A DNA stretch of 64,000 bases from Actinacidiphila paucisporea. GTDB taxonomy: Bacteria > Actinomycetota > Actinomycetes > Streptomycetales > Streptomycetaceae. The notes under the pieces are model-generated. The model ran no database searches, was not told the DNA's origin, and saw nothing but the letters and a program-made list of their open reading frames with translations. Location of the stretch: contig NZ_FRBI01000006.1 in the NCBI RefSeq assembly GCF_900142575.1, positions 56,418 through 120,417 on the forward strand. The letters run 5' to 3'. This document shows positions 1-12,365 of this stretch, one piece after another. The translations under genes and the position numbers were made by a program. Positions within the stretch are counted from its first letter, which is position 1, and every line of letters begins with the position of its first letter.

Positions 1-3111
<3,111 letters not shown>

Positions 3112-3125
3112 CCCGACCCCTGCCG

Positions 3126-3227
3126 TCCTGGGGCTCCGCCCCGGACCCCGGTCCTCGATCGCCGGACGGGCTTGGACACGCACCCCTCGACGCCGGGCAG
3201 AACCAGCCCGTCCGGCGGTTGAGGACC
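3126..3227. repeat. Head-to-head palindromic repeat pair between cobN and the chelatase gene
   Basis: Bases 3150-3172 are the inverted complement of 3205-3227 at 21 of 23 positions, separated by 32 bases. The left arm continues leftward into a GC-rich hairpin (GGGGCTCCGCCCC, starting at 3130). The composite 3126-3172, read on the minus strand, closely matches a copy inside cobB at 6655-6700. It could fold into a long stem in the mRNA and act as a processing, stabilising or attenuating element; that role is inference. No B12-box-like sequence is visible here. Confidence 0.75.
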
Positions 3228-3244
3228 GGGACAGAGGAGGACTC

Positions 3245-5302
3245 GTGAGCACGCCGTACCCGTTCAGTGCCCTGGTGGGGCAGGAGGACCTGCGGCTCGC
3301 GTTGGTGCTCAACGCCGTGTCCCCGGCCGTGGGGGGCGTTCTGGTGCGGGGTGAGAAGGGCACCGCCAAGTCGACCGCCGTGCGGGCGGTGGCCGCGCTG
3401 CTGCCCGGCGTGCGGGTGGTGCCCGGGTGCAGGTTCTCGTGCGAGCCCGGGGCCGCCGACCCGGAGTGCCCGGACGGCCCGCACTCGGAGGAAGGCGGCG
3501 CGGAGCGCCCCGCCAGGCTGGTGGAGCTGCCGGTCGGCGCCTCCGAAGACCGCCTGGTCGGAGCCCTCGACATCGAGCGCGCCCTCGCGGAGGGCATCAA
3601 GTCCTTCGAGCCGGGCCTGCTCGCGGCGGCGCACCGCGGCGTGCTGTACGTGGACGAGGTGAACCTCCTGCACGACCACCTGGTCGACCTGCTGCTGGAC
3701 GCGGCGGCGATGGGAGCCAGTTACGTCGAGCGCGAAGGCGTCTCCGTACGGCACGCGGCCCGCTTCCTGCTGGTCGGCACGATGAACCCCGAAGAGGGCG
3801 AGCTGCGACCGCAGTTGCTCGACCGCTTCGGGCTGACCGTCGAGGTCGCGGCGTCCCGCGAGACGGACGAGCGCGTCGAGGTGGTGCGGCGGCGGCTGGC
3901 CTACGACGCCGACCCGGCCGGCTTCGCGGGCCGTTGGGCGCCGCAGGAGGAGCAGGTGCGGGCGCGTATCGCCGCCGCCCGCGCGCTGCTGCCCGAGGTG
4001 CGGCTCGGCGACGCCGCCCTGCGGCAGATCGCGGCGACCTGCGCGGCCTTCGAGGTCGACGGTATGCGGGCCGACATCGTGATGGCCCGCACCGCGACGG
4101 CGCTGGCCGCGTGGGCGGGCCGCACGGTGGTGCTGGCCGAGGACGTACGGCAGGCGGCGCTGCTGGCGCTGCCGCACCGGCGGCGCCGCAATCCCTTCGA
4201 CGCGCCGGGACTCGACGAGGACAAGCTCGACGAGACGCTGGCGCGGGCCAAGGCGGAGGCCGGTGACGACGACCCGGACCCCGGGCCGGACGGCGGGCCC
4301 GGCGGAGGGCCGGACGGGGGCGGCGAGCAGCCGCCGCAGCCGCAGGACGGGGCGGGGGACGGCTCCGCGCCGCCCACGGCTCCGCAGGCTGAGCCGGAGG
4401 AAGGCCCGGCGGGGGCGGACGGCCCGGCACCTTCCGCCGCCGCGGACGCTCCCGCCGGCGGCCCGCCGCGGGAGCAGCCCGCGGCGCCCGCCGAAGAACC
4501 GTTCAGGGCGCGGACGTTGACCGTGCCGGGGCTCGGCGAAGGCGCGGCGGGGCGGCGTTCGCGGGCGCGGACCGCGCAGGGGCGTACGACCGGGGCCCGG
4601 CGGCCCGCCGGTGGCACCCTCGGGAAGCTGCATCTGGCGGCGACGGTGCGGGCGGCGGCGCCGTATCAGCGGGCAAGGGGCCGCAGCGGGCCGGGACTCG
4701 TGCTGCGCAGGGACGACCTGCGGTCGGCGGTGCGGGAGGGCCGCGAGGGCAACCTGGTCCTCTTCGTGGTCGACGCGTCCGGCTCGATGGCGGCCAGGCA
4801 GCGGATGTCGGCGGTGAAGGGCGCGGTGCTTTCGCTGCTGCTCGACGCCTACCAGCGGCGCGACAAGGTCGGCCTGGTCACTTTCCGCGGCACCGGCGCG
4901 GAGTTGGCGCTGCCGCCGACGTCGTCGGTGGACGCGGGCGCGGCGCGGCTGGAGACGCTGCCGACCGGGGGCCGTACGCCATTGGCCGCGGGCCTGCTCA
5001 AGGCGCACGAGGTGCTGCGGATCGAGCGGTTGCGCGACCCGTCGCGGCGCCCGCTGCTGGTGGTGGTGACCGACGGGCGGGCCACCGGCGGCCCGGAACC
5101 GGTGGCGCTGGGCGCCCGCGCGGCCCGGCTGCTGGCCGCCTCGGGCACGGCGGCGGTGGTCGTGGACTGCGAGTCGGGCCCGGTACGCCTGGGTCTGGCC
5201 GGCGCACTCGCCGCCGACCTCGCCGGGGTGGCCGTCACGCTCGGCGAACTGCGGGCCGACACGGTCTCCGCGCTGGTCAAGGACATCAGGAGGGCCGCGT
5301 AA
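3245..5302 (+). CDS. ChlI/ChlD-like cobaltochelatase subunit (AAA+ and VWA domains)
   Basis: This probably powers CobN-dependent cobalt insertion, combining in one protein the roles of CobS (AAA+) and CobT (VWA). The AAA+ domain covers residues 1-340, with Walker [10 protein letters not shown] at 36-44 and Walker [10 protein letters not shown] at 134-142. A Pro/Gly/Ala-rich acidic linker spans about 341-420. The VWA domain carries a MIDAS motif, DASGSM, at 510-515. Cys62, Cys66 and Cys75 form a small cluster that might bind metal. The GTG start at 3245 has an AGAGGAGG ribosome site four bases upstream. The stop codon TAA shares its last base with the cobO ATG. It could also be annotated as magnesium chelatase, but the cob context favours cobalt. 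Confidence 0.9.
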   Translation: MSTPYPFSALVGQEDLRLALVLNAVSPAVGGVLVRGEKGTAKSTAVRAVAALLPGVRVVPGCRFSCEPGAADPECPDGPHSEEGGAERPARLVELPVGASEDRLVGALDIERALAEGIKSFEPGLLAAAHRGVLYVDEVNLLHDHLVDLLLDAAAMGASYVEREGVSVRHAARFLLVGTMNPEEGELRPQLLDRFGLTVEVAASRETDERVEVVRRRLAYDADPAGFAGRWAPQEEQVRARIAAARALLPEVRLGDAALRQIAATCAAFEVDGMRADIVMARTATALAAWAGRTVVLAEDVRQAALLALPHRRRRNPFDAPGLDEDKLDETLARAKAEAGDDDPDPGPDGGPGGGPDGGGEQPPQPQDGAGDGSAPPTAPQAEPEEGPAGADGPAPSAAADAPAGGPPREQPAAPAEEPFRARTLTVPGLGEGAAGRRSRARTAQGRTTGARRPAGGTLGKLHLAATVRAAAPYQRARGRSGPGLVLRRDDLRSAVREGREGNLVLFVVDASGSMAARQRMSAVKGAVLSLLLDAYQRRDKVGLVTFRGTGAELALPPTSSVDAGAARLETLPTGGRTPLAAGLLKAHEVLRIERLRDPSRRPLLVVVTDGRATGGPEPVALGARAARLLAASGTAAVVVDCESGPVRLGLAGALAADLAGVAVTLGELRADTVSALVKDIRRAA

Positions 5303-5898
5303 TGCCGCAGGGACAGCCGGAAGTGGTGCCGGACGACGGTCTGACGACCCGGCAGCGCCGCAACCGCCCGCTGACGATCGTGCACACCGGCATCGGCAAG
5401 GGGAAGTCGACGGCCGCCTTCGGCCTCGCGCTGCGCGCGTGGAATCAGGGCTGGCCGGTCGGGGTGTTCCAGTTCGTGAAGTCCGCCAAGTGGAAGGTCG
5501 GCGAGGAGCGGGCGCTGCGGGTGCTGGGCGCCTCCGGCGAGGGCGGCACGGTGGCCTGGCACAAGATGGGCGAGGGCTGGTCGTGGGTGCAGCGCTCGCC
5601 GGAGAGCAGCGAGGAGGCCGCCGTCGAGGGCTGGCAGCAGGTCAAGCGCGACCTGGCCGCGGAGACCTACCGGCTGTACGTGCTCGACGAGTTCGCCTAC
5701 CCGATGCACTGGGGGTGGGTCGACACCGAGGAGGTCGTGTCGGTGCTGCGGGACCGCCCCGGCACCCAGCACGTCGTGATCACCGGCCGCAACGCGCCGC
5801 CGGCGCTGGTCGGTGCCGCCGACCTGGTCACCGAGATGTCGAAGGTCAAGCACCCCATGGACAGCGGCCAGAAGGGGCAGAGGGGCATCGAGTGGTAG
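5302..5898 (+). CDS. cobO: Corrinoid adenosyltransferase
   Basis: This ATP:cob(I)yrinic acid a,c-diamide adenosyltransferase (CobA/CobO/BtuR family, 198 aa) attaches the 5'-deoxyadenosyl group to reduced cobalt. The P-loop GIGKGKST is at residues 30-37 and a Walker-B-like LYVLDEFAYP lies near 130. The length is normal for the family. The ATG at 5302 overlaps the preceding TAA by one base, with AGGAGG at 5288-5293 as ribosome site, so translation is coupled. Its place after the chelatase subunits and before cobB follows pathway order: cobalt insertion, adenosylation, then amidation. Confidence 0.95.
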   Translation: MPQGQPEVVPDDGLTTRQRRNRPLTIVHTGIGKGKSTAAFGLALRAWNQGWPVGVFQFVKSAKWKVGEERALRVLGASGEGGTVAWHKMGEGWSWVQRSPESSEEAAVEGWQQVKRDLAAETYRLYVLDEFAYPMHWGWVDTEEVVSVLRDRPGTQHVVITGRNAPPALVGAADLVTEMSKVKHPMDSGQKGQRGIEW

Positions 5899-7307
5899 AC
5901 CGGACGGCAGCCCGCCTCGTCATCGCCGCGCCCGCCTCCGGCAGCGGCAAGACCACCGTCGCGACCGGCCTGATGGCCGCCTTCACCGGCGCCGGCCTCG
6001 CGGTGTCCCCGCACAAGGTCGGCCCCGACTACATCGACCCCGGCTACCACGCGCTCGCCACCGGACGCCCCGGCCGCAACCTCGACCCGTACCTGTGCGG
6101 CCCGCAGCGGGTCGCCCCGCTCTTCCTGCACGGTGCCGCGGGCTGCGACCTCGCCGTCGTGGAAGGCGTGATGGGCCTCTTCGACGGCGCCACCGGCCAC
6201 GGTGAACTCGCCTCCACCGCCCAGGTCGCCACGATCCTGCGGGCGCCGGTGGTGCTGGTGGTCGACGCGTCCGCCCAGGCACGGTCGGTGGCCGCGCTCG
6301 TCCACGGCTTCGCGTCCTTCGACCCGCGGCTGCGGCTGGGGGCGGTCGTCCTGAACAAGGTCGCTTCCGCGCGGCACGAACGCATCCTGCGCGACGCGCT
6401 CGAAGAGGTGGGCGTCCCCTGCCTGGGCGCGCTCGGGCGCGAGGACGACCTGGTGGTGCCGTCGCGGCACCTCGGCCTGGTGCCCGCCGCCGAACGCGAC
6501 GCCGCCGCACGCCTGTTCGTCCGTTCCGCCGCCGCCCGCGTCCGCGAGTCCTGCGACCTCCCGGCCCTGCTGGCCCTGGCCCGCACGGCCCCGCCCCTCC
6601 CGGGGGACGCCTGGGACCCGGACGCGGAGGTGGACGCGGCGGCCGAGCAGGTCCGGCCCGTCCGGCGTTCGAGGACGGGGGTCCGGGGCGGAGCCCCGGC
6701 TTCGCGCCCCGTCGTGGCCGTCGCCACCGGCCCGGCCTTCACCTTCCGCTACGCCGAGCAGGCGGAACTGCTCACCGCCGCGGGAGCGGTGGTCGCCGCC
6801 TTCGACCCGCTCACCGACGAAGCCCTCCCCCCGGGCACTCGGGGGGCCGTTCTGGGCGGCGGCTTCCCCGAGCTCCATGCGGAGCAGCTCTCCGCCAACA
6901 ATTCCCTCCGCCAGGAGATCGCCGCCCTCCGGGCTCCGGTGGCAGCCGAATGCGCGGGCCTGCTCTACCTCTCCCGCACCCTCGACGGCCACCCGATGTG
7001 CGGCCGGCTGCCGGTCGAGGCGAGGATGACCGGCCGCCTCACCCTGGGCTACCGCGAGGCCGTCGCGCTGGCGGACAGCCCGCTGGCGGCGCAGGGCACC
7101 CGCATGCGCGGGCACGAATTCCACCGTACGGCGGTCGACCCCCCGCAGGGCGCCGCCGCCGCGTGGGGCTTCACGCAGCCGGAACGTAAGACCGAGGGCT
7201 TCGTGGACGCGAACGTGCACGCCTCGTATCTGCATCTGCACTGGGCCGCCGAGCCGTCGCTGGCGACCCGTTTCGTCGAGAGGTGTGCCGCATGGACCTG
7301 CGACTGA
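5892..7307 (+). CDS. cobB: Cobyrinate/hydrogenobyrinate a,c-diamide synthase
   Basis: This glutamine-dependent amidase adds amide groups to the a and c carboxylates of the corrin ring. The N-terminal ATPase domain has a P-loop, APASGSGKTT, at residues 13-22. The C-terminal class-I-like glutaminase domain has its nucleophile in AECAGL (Cys354), with His residues in EFHRT and LHLHW near the end. The GTG start at 5892 was chosen because it overlaps cobO by 7 bases, has GAGGGG six bases upstream and places the P-loop close to the N-terminus. The protein is 471 aa, slightly long. Residues about 255-270 of the interdomain linker are Arg-rich and encoded by a dispersed repeat (see 6655-6700). Confidence 0.93.
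   Translation: MVDRTAARLVIAAPASGSGKTTVATGLMAAFTGAGLAVSPHKVGPDYIDPGYHALATGRPGRNLDPYLCGPQRVAPLFLHGAAGCDLAVVEGVMGLFDGATGHGELASTAQVATILRAPVVLVVDASAQARSVAALVHGFASFDPRLRLGAVVLNKVASARHERILRDALEEVGVPCLGALGREDDLVVPSRHLGLVPAAERDAAARLFVRSAAARVRESCDLPALLALARTAPPLPGDAWDPDAEVDAAAEQVRPVRRSRTGVRGGAPASRPVVAVATGPAFTFRYAEQAELLTAAGAVVAAFDPLTDEALPPGTRGAVLGGGFPELHAEQLSANNSLRQEIAALRAPVAAECAGLLYLSRTLDGHPMCGRLPVEARMTGRLTLGYREAVALADSPLAAQGTRMRGHEFHRTAVDPPQGAAAAWGFTQPERKTEGFVDANVHASYLHLHWAAEPSLATRFVERCAAWTCD
6655..6700 (+). repeat. Dispersed palindromic repeat lying inside the cobB coding sequence
   Basis: About 46 bases match, with few changes, the minus-strand copy at 3126-3172: a CCCGTCCGGCG-TCGAGGAC segment followed by GGGGTCCGGGGCGGAGCCCC. 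Here it is translated in frame as roughly [17 protein letters not shown], in the linker between the ATPase and glutaminase domains, without breaking the gene. Such GC-rich palindromes are common between genes in Streptomyces; lying within a gene is unusual. Confidence 0.8.
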
Positions 7308-8020
7308 CCGGGGTCGGGGTCGGCCCCGGCGATCCCGAGCTGGTGACGGTGAAGGGCGTCAACGCCCTGCGTGCGGCGGGCGCCGTGGTGGTCCCGGTGA
7401 TGGACACCGGGGAGACCGGGCGGGCCGAGGCGACGGTGCGGCACTACGTGGCCGCGGACCGCGTCGTCCGGGTGGTCTTCGCGCTGAACGAGCGCTCCGA
7501 CCGCGCCCGCCGTGAGGCCGCGTGGGACGAGGCGGGTGCCCGGGTAGCCGAACTGCTGCGCACGCAGGGGTCGGTGGCCTTCGCGACGATCGGTGACCCG
7601 AACGTCTACTCGACGTTCACGTATCTCGCGCACACCGTCGGTGAGTTGCTGCCCGGGGTGGCGGTCGCGACGGTGCCGGGCATCACCGCGATGCAGGATC
7701 TGGCGTCCCGCAGCGGGGCCGTACTGGCCGAGGGCACCGAGCCGTTGACCCTGGTGCCGGTGACCGCGGGGGCCGCGGTGCTCAAGGCGGCGCTCGAAGG
7801 GCCGGGCACGGTGGTGGCGTACAAATTCGGCCGGCTCGCGGCCGAGGTCGCGGCGGCGCTGGCGGCGACCGGCAGGACCGAGGGCGCGGTGTGGGGCAGC
7901 GCGCTGGGCCTGCCCGAGGAGTCGATCCGTCCGGCGGCGCAGCTGCTCGACGGCCCGCTGCCGTATCTGTCGACGCTGATCGCGCCCGCGCGGCGGGACG
8001 GCAGAGGAGGAAAACTGTGA
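7292..8020 (+). CDS. cobI: Precorrin-2 C20-methyltransferase
   Basis: This SAM-dependent tetrapyrrole methylase (CobI/CbiL, 242 aa) makes precorrin-3A or its cobalt form. It opens with the family glycine loop GVGVGPGDPELVTVKG and carries the GDPNVYST segment typical of C20 methylases. The ATG at 7292 is preferred over an upstream in-frame GTG at 7283 because GAGAGGTG lies about seven bases before it; the start sits inside the end of cobB (16-base overlap). The stop TGA overlaps the cobM GTG by four bases. Confidence 0.93.
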   Translation: MDLRLTGVGVGPGDPELVTVKGVNALRAAGAVVVPVMDTGETGRAEATVRHYVAADRVVRVVFALNERSDRARREAAWDEAGARVAELLRTQGSVAFATIGDPNVYSTFTYLAHTVGELLPGVAVATVPGITAMQDLASRSGAVLAEGTEPLTLVPVTAGAAVLKAALEGPGTVVAYKFGRLAAEVAAALAATGRTEGAVWGSALGLPEESIRPAAQLLDGPLPYLSTLIAPARRDGRGGKL

Positions 8021-8832
8021 ACGACCCCGGCAGGACCGCCAAGGTCACCATCGTGGGAGCGGGGCCCGGCGCGGCCGATCTGCTCACCTTCCGGGCGGCG
8101 AAGGCCATCGCCGAGGCGGACATCGTCATCTGGGCGGCGAGCCTGGTGCAGGCGGCGGTGCTGGAGCACGCCAGGCCCGACGCGGAGATCCTCGACTCGG
8201 CGGCGATGTCGCTGGAGGACGTCGTCGCGGTCTACGAGCGGGCGCGGCGCGACGGCCTGCGGTGCGCGCGGATCCACTCCGGCGACCCGGCGTTGTGGGG
8301 CGGTACGCAGGAGCAGGTCGACCGGTGCGCCGAGTTGGGCGTCGAGGTGGAGATCGTGCCGGGGGTGTCGTCGTTCTCGGCGGTCGCGGCGGCGGCCGGG
8401 CGGGAGCTGACGATTCCCGAGGTCGCCCAGTCGGTGGTGCTGACCCGGCTGGGCGGCGGGAAGACGCCGATGCCGCCGGGTGAGGAGGTGCGGGAGTTCG
8501 CCCGGCACGGGACGACGATGGCGGTCTTCCTGTCCGCCGCCAGGTCCGGGCAGCTCGCCGCCGAGCTGCTGGAGGGCGGCTATCCGACGGACACGCCGGT
8601 GATCGTCGCCCACCAGGTGAGCTGGCCCGAGGAGTTGCTGCTGCGCTGCACGATCGCGACGCTGGAGGAGACGGTCAAGGCGCACCGCCTGTGGAAGCAC
8701 ACGCTCTTCCTGGTCGGGCCCGCGCTGTCAGCGTCGGGGACGCGGTCGCACCTCTACCATCCCGGGCACTTCCACGGTTTCCGGCGGGCCGACCCCGTCG
8801 CGCGGCGCGCCCTGCGCGAGTCCCGTGGGTGA
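8017..8832 (+). CDS. cobM: Precorrin-4 C11-methyltransferase
   Basis: This SAM-dependent methylase (CobM/CbiF, 271 aa) acts on C11 of precorrin-4. Motifs visible are the N-terminal glycine loop VGAGPGAADLLT, the IHSGDPALWGG segment and PGVSSFSA. The GTG at 8017 follows a GAGGAGG ribosome site by six bases and overlaps the cobI stop as GTGA. The next gene overlaps its stop by eight bases. Length and motif order are standard. Confidence 0.94.
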   Translation: MNDPGRTAKVTIVGAGPGAADLLTFRAAKAIAEADIVIWAASLVQAAVLEHARPDAEILDSAAMSLEDVVAVYERARRDGLRCARIHSGDPALWGGTQEQVDRCAELGVEVEIVPGVSSFSAVAAAAGRELTIPEVAQSVVLTRLGGGKTPMPPGEEVREFARHGTTMAVFLSAARSGQLAAELLEGGYPTDTPVIVAHQVSWPEELLLRCTIATLEETVKAHRLWKHTLFLVGPALSASGTRSHLYHPGHFHGFRRADPVARRALRESRG

Positions 8833-10075
8833 CGCGGTGATCACGGTCCTCGGTACGGGAACGGGCGGGCCGCCGCCGGTGGTCGGCGCCGCCGACCTGG
8901 TGGTCGGTGCGGCCCGGCATCTCGCCGCGGCCGAACTGCCCTCCGGGGTACGGCGGTTGGTTCTCGGCCCACTGGCGCCCGCGCTCGACGAGATCGGTGC
9001 GTGCGCGGCCGCGGGCGGCCGGGTGGTGGTGCTGGCGTCCGGCGACCCGGGCTTCTTCGGGATCGTCCGTGCGCTGGGCGCGCGGTTCGGCGCGGCGGCG
9101 CTCGACATACGCCCGTCGGCGCCGTCCGTCGCGGTCGCCTTCGCCCGTGCCGGGCTGAGCTGGGACGACGCGGTCGTGGTGAGCGCGCACGGGCGGGACC
9201 TGCGGGCCGCGGTGAACGTGTGCCGCGCCTTCCCGAAGGCGGCCGTCCTGACCGGCCCCGGCGCCGGTCCCGCGGAATTGGGTGCGGCCCTGGCGCGTAC
9301 GGGACTGCCCCGCACGCTGGTCGTCGCCGCGGGGCTCGGCTCCCCCGGGGAGACGGTGGTCTCCGTCTCCCCTGAAGAGGCAGCCGGGCGGGACTGGGGG
9401 GAGGCGGTCGGCGTCGTGCTGTGCCTGCGGCCGGGCGCCTCGGTGCCCGCCGCCGCCGGTACGGTCGCCGGTCCGCGTCCGGCGCCCGCGGGGTGGGCGC
9501 TGCCGGAGGCGGACTTCGCGCACCGGGACTCCATGGTCACGAAGTTCGAGGTGCGGGCCCTGGCGCTGGCGCGGCTCGGCCCGCGTACGGGCGAGCTGGT
9601 CTGGGACATCGGGTCCGGGTCCGGGTCGGTGGCCGTGGAGTGCGCGCGGTTCGGGGCGGCCGTCGTCGCCGTGGACAAGTCCGCCGAGGCGGTGGCACGG
9701 GTGCGGGCCAACGCGGCGGCCCACGGGGTGGACGTCGAGGCCGTGGTCGGCCGGGCGCCCGAGGTGCTGGGGCAACTGCCCGACCCAGACGCCGTCTTCG
9801 TCGGCGGCGGCGGTTCCGACGTGGCGGACGTCGTGGCGGCGTGCGCGCGGCGGGCGCGGCGGGCCGTCGTCGTGACGCTCGCCGCGGTCGACCGGGTCGC
9901 CGCCGTCCGCGCCGCCCTCGGGGCGTCCGGGTTCACGGCGGACGGCGTCCTCCTGCAGTCCTCCCGGCTCGCCCCGCTGCCCGGCGGGGTCACCCGGCTC
10001 GCCGCGGCCAACCCCGTCTTCGTCCTGTGGGCCGAGCGGCCCGCCACCCCCCGTACCGAAGGAGCACCCGCGTGA
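8825..10075 (+). CDS. cobL: Precorrin-6Y C5,15-methyltransferase (decarboxylating)
   Basis: This is a two-domain enzyme (CbiE-CbiT fusion, 416 aa) that methylates C5 and C15 and removes the C12 acetate carboxylate. The N-terminal half is tetrapyrrole-methylase-like (LGTGTGGPP, ASGDPGFFG). The C-terminal half, from about residue 235, is a Rossmann methyltransferase with the SAM loop VWDIGSGSGSVAVE. The start GTG 8825 overlaps cobM by 8 bases; an alternative GTG at 8837 would shorten it by four residues. It ends in a four-base overlap with the next gene. Confidence 0.93.
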   Translation: MGDAVITVLGTGTGGPPPVVGAADLVVGAARHLAAAELPSGVRRLVLGPLAPALDEIGACAAAGGRVVVLASGDPGFFGIVRALGARFGAAALDIRPSAPSVAVAFARAGLSWDDAVVVSAHGRDLRAAVNVCRAFPKAAVLTGPGAGPAELGAALARTGLPRTLVVAAGLGSPGETVVSVSPEEAAGRDWGEAVGVVLCLRPGASVPAAAGTVAGPRPAPAGWALPEADFAHRDSMVTKFEVRALALARLGPRTGELVWDIGSGSGSVAVECARFGAAVVAVDKSAEAVARVRANAAAHGVDVEAVVGRAPEVLGQLPDPDAVFVGGGGSDVADVVAACARRARRAVVVTLAAVDRVAAVRAALGASGFTADGVLLQSSRLAPLPGGVTRLAAANPVFVLWAERPATPRTEGAPA

Positions 10076-11769
10076 TCGGCCTCATCTCCACCACGGCTGC
10101 GGGCAGGACCGGCTGCGACCGGCTCGCCGCCGCGTGGCCGGACCGCACCCGGGCTTACGACGGCGCCCCCGTCGGCGACCTGCTGCGCGCCGCCTTCGCC
10201 GAGTGCGACCAGCTGGTCGTCTTCCTCGCCACCGGCGCCGCCGTCCGCCTGCTCGCCCCGCTGCTGGTGAGCAAGTCCGCCGACCCGGCCGTGGTGACGG
10301 TGGACGAGGCCCACCGCCACGCGATCGCCCTCCTCGGCGGCCACGCCGCGGGGGCCAACGCGCTCGCGCAGGAGGTCTCGGCGGTCCTGACGACCACGCC
10401 GGTCATCACCACGGCGACCGACGCGACCTCCACCCCCGCCCTGGACACCCTCCCCTACCCCGCCGAGGGCGCCCTTCCCGCCGTCACCCGGGCGCTCCTC
10501 GACGGCGCCCCGGTCCACCTGCGGTCCGACACGACCTGGCCCCTCCCCCCGCTCCCCCTCACCACCGCCGAACCGGCGGGACACGAGGCCTACCGCGTGT
10601 GGGTGACGGATCGGGTGGTGGAGGGCGGCGAGCGGACCGTGCTGGTGCGGCCGCCGGGGCTGGTCGTGGGGGTCGGGGGGAGCCGCGGGGTGGCCGTGGC
10701 GGAAGTGGTGACGCTGGTCAGGGCGGCCCTGGCGGCGGGCGGGGTCGCCGAGGGGAGCGTGTGGCGGATGGCCACCGTGGACGCCAAGGCGCAGGAGGCG
10801 GGGATCGTGGCGGCGGCGGAACACCTGGGGGTGCCGCTCGTGACGTTCGGGGCGGCCGCGCTCGCGGAGGTGAGCGTGCCCAATCCGTCGGCGGCGCCGC
10901 TGCGCGCGGTCGGTACGCCGTCGGTCGCCGAGGCGGCGGCGCTGCTGGCGGCCGGTCCGGGGGGCGAACTCGTCGTCCAGAAGCAGAAGTCGGCGATGGC
11001 CACCGCCGCGGTCGCGCGGCGCAGGCCGCGCGGGCGGCTGGCGGTGGTGGGACTCGGGCCGGGCGCCCGGGACCTGGTGACGCCGCGCGCGGCCGCGGAG
11101 TTGCGGCGCGCGTCGGTGGTCGTCGGGCTCGACCAGTACGTGGCGCAGATCCGGGATCTGCTGCCGCCCGGGAGCCGGGTGCTGGAGTCGGGGCTGGGCG
11201 CCGAGGAGGAGCGGGCGCGTACCGCGGTGGCCGAGGCCCGCGCGGGGCACGCGGTCGCGCTGATCGGCAGCGGCGACGCCGGGGTGTACGCGATGGCCTC
11301 GCCGGCCCTCGCGGAGGCCGCGGACGACATCGACGTGGTCGGCGTCCCGGGCGTGACCGCGGCCCTGGCGGCGGCGGCGCTGCTGGGCGCACCGCTCGGG
11401 CACGACCACGTGTCGATCAGCCTGTCGGACCTGCACACCCCGTGGGAGGTGATCGAGCGCCGGGTGCGGGCGGCCGCCGAGGCGGACCTGGTGGTCACCT
11501 TCTACAACCCGCGCAGCCGCGGCAGGCACTGGCAACTGCCCAAGGCCCTGGCCCTGCTGGCCGAGCACCGCGGCCCGGGCACACCGGTCGGTGTCGTACG
11601 GGCCGCGTCCCGGCCGGACGAGGAGGTCACCGTCACCACGCTCGCCGGCGTGGACCCGTCCACCGTCGACATGGTGTCGGTGGTCACCGTCGGCAACACC
11701 GCGTCCCGTGTCGTCGCGGGCCGGATGGTCACCCCGCGCGGCTACCGGTGGCAAGGGGGCGGCGCATGA
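10072..11769 (+). CDS. cobJ: CbiG-CobJ fusion (precorrin-3B C17-methyltransferase)
   Basis: This is a 565-residue fusion. Residues 1-310 resemble CbiG, the delta-lactone-opening protein of the oxygen-independent route. Residues from about 320 form the CobJ/CbiH C17-methyltransferase, beginning VVGLGPGARDLVTPRA and containing IGSGDAGVYAMASP and VTFYNPRS. The product contracts the corrin ring. The GTG start at 10072 has AAGGAG seven bases upstream and overlaps cobL by four bases. No cobG monooxygenase is seen in the window, which fits a CbiG-based ring contraction, though cobG could lie elsewhere. Confidence 0.92.
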   Translation: MIGLISTTAAGRTGCDRLAAAWPDRTRAYDGAPVGDLLRAAFAECDQLVVFLATGAAVRLLAPLLVSKSADPAVVTVDEAHRHAIALLGGHAAGANALAQEVSAVLTTTPVITTATDATSTPALDTLPYPAEGALPAVTRALLDGAPVHLRSDTTWPLPPLPLTTAEPAGHEAYRVWVTDRVVEGGERTVLVRPPGLVVGVGGSRGVAVAEVVTLVRAALAAGGVAEGSVWRMATVDAKAQEAGIVAAAEHLGVPLVTFGAAALAEVSVPNPSAAPLRAVGTPSVAEAAALLAAGPGGELVVQKQKSAMATAAVARRRPRGRLAVVGLGPGARDLVTPRAAAELRRASVVVGLDQYVAQIRDLLPPGSRVLESGLGAEEERARTAVAEARAGHAVALIGSGDAGVYAMASPALAEAADDIDVVGVPGVTAALAAAALLGAPLGHDHVSISLSDLHTPWEVIERRVRAAAEADLVVTFYNPRSRGRHWQLPKALALLAEHRGPGTPVGVVRAASRPDEEVTVTTLAGVDPSTVDMVSVVTVGNTASRVVAGRMVTPRGYRWQGGGA

Positions 11770-12365
11770 GCCGCACGGTCCACCCCATCGAGCAGGAGTC
11801 CTTTCGCATCCTGCGCTCCCGCCTGGACACCTCGGGACTCCCCCGCCTGCACCGCGCGGTGCTTGAGCGGGTGATCCACTCCAGCGCGGATCTGGCCTAC
11901 GCCGACGACCTGGTCGCCGACGAGGCCGAACTGATCGCCGCGCACGCCGCGTTGCACGCGGGCGCCCCGGTCGTCGCCGACGTCCGGATGGTCGCGGCGG
12001 GCATCACCGGCCGCCGCGCGGTCTGCCGGCTGCACGACGCCGTCGCGGGACCGGGCCTGACCCGCAGCGCGCACGCGGTGCGGCTGGCGTACGAGCAGGT
12101 GGGTCCCGGCGCACTGTGGGTGATCGGCTGCGCGCCGACCGCGCTGGAGGAACTGCTCGCGCTGGACGCGGCGCCCGCGCTGGTGATCGGCCTGCCGGTC
12201 GGCTTCGTGGGCGCCGCGGAGAGCAAGGCGCGGCTGCGCGCCTCGGGGCTGCCCGCCGTCAGCAACATCTCGGAGAAGGGCGGCTCCGCGGTGGCCGCCG
12301 CCGCGCTCAACGCGCTGCTCTACACCCCCGCCGCCGCGCAAGATCCCAAGGAGAACGACCTGTGA
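11766..12365 (+). CDS. cobH: Precorrin-8X methylmutase
   Basis: CobH/CbiC (199 aa) moves the methyl group from C11 to C12, giving hydrogenobyrinate or its cobalt form. The N-terminus HPIEQESFRILRSRLD and the segment GFVGAAESKARL near residue 150 are family hallmarks. The ATG at 11766 overlaps the cbiG-cobJ stop (ATGA), and its own stop overlaps the cbiX GTG. Nothing in the sequence is unusual. Confidence 0.95.
   Translation: MSRTVHPIEQESFRILRSRLDTSGLPRLHRAVLERVIHSSADLAYADDLVADEAELIAAHAALHAGAPVVADVRMVAAGITGRRAVCRLHDAVAGPGLTRSAHAVRLAYEQVGPGALWVIGCAPTALEELLALDAAPALVIGLPVGFVGAAESKARLRASGLPAVSNISEKGGSAVAAAALNALLYTPAAAQDPKENDL

Noticed and set aside
3112-3244. Search for a cobalamin riboswitch in the cob cluster
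   Set aside because: No B12-box-like sequence or expected core helices are visible here; if there is one it is probably upstream of cobN, outside the window.
8728-11754. A 1,008-codon open frame on the minus strand across cobL and cbiG-cobJ
   Set aside because: It is antisense to well-identified genes and its translation is low-complexity Ala/Arg/Thr/Ser; typical frame shadow in GC-rich DNA.
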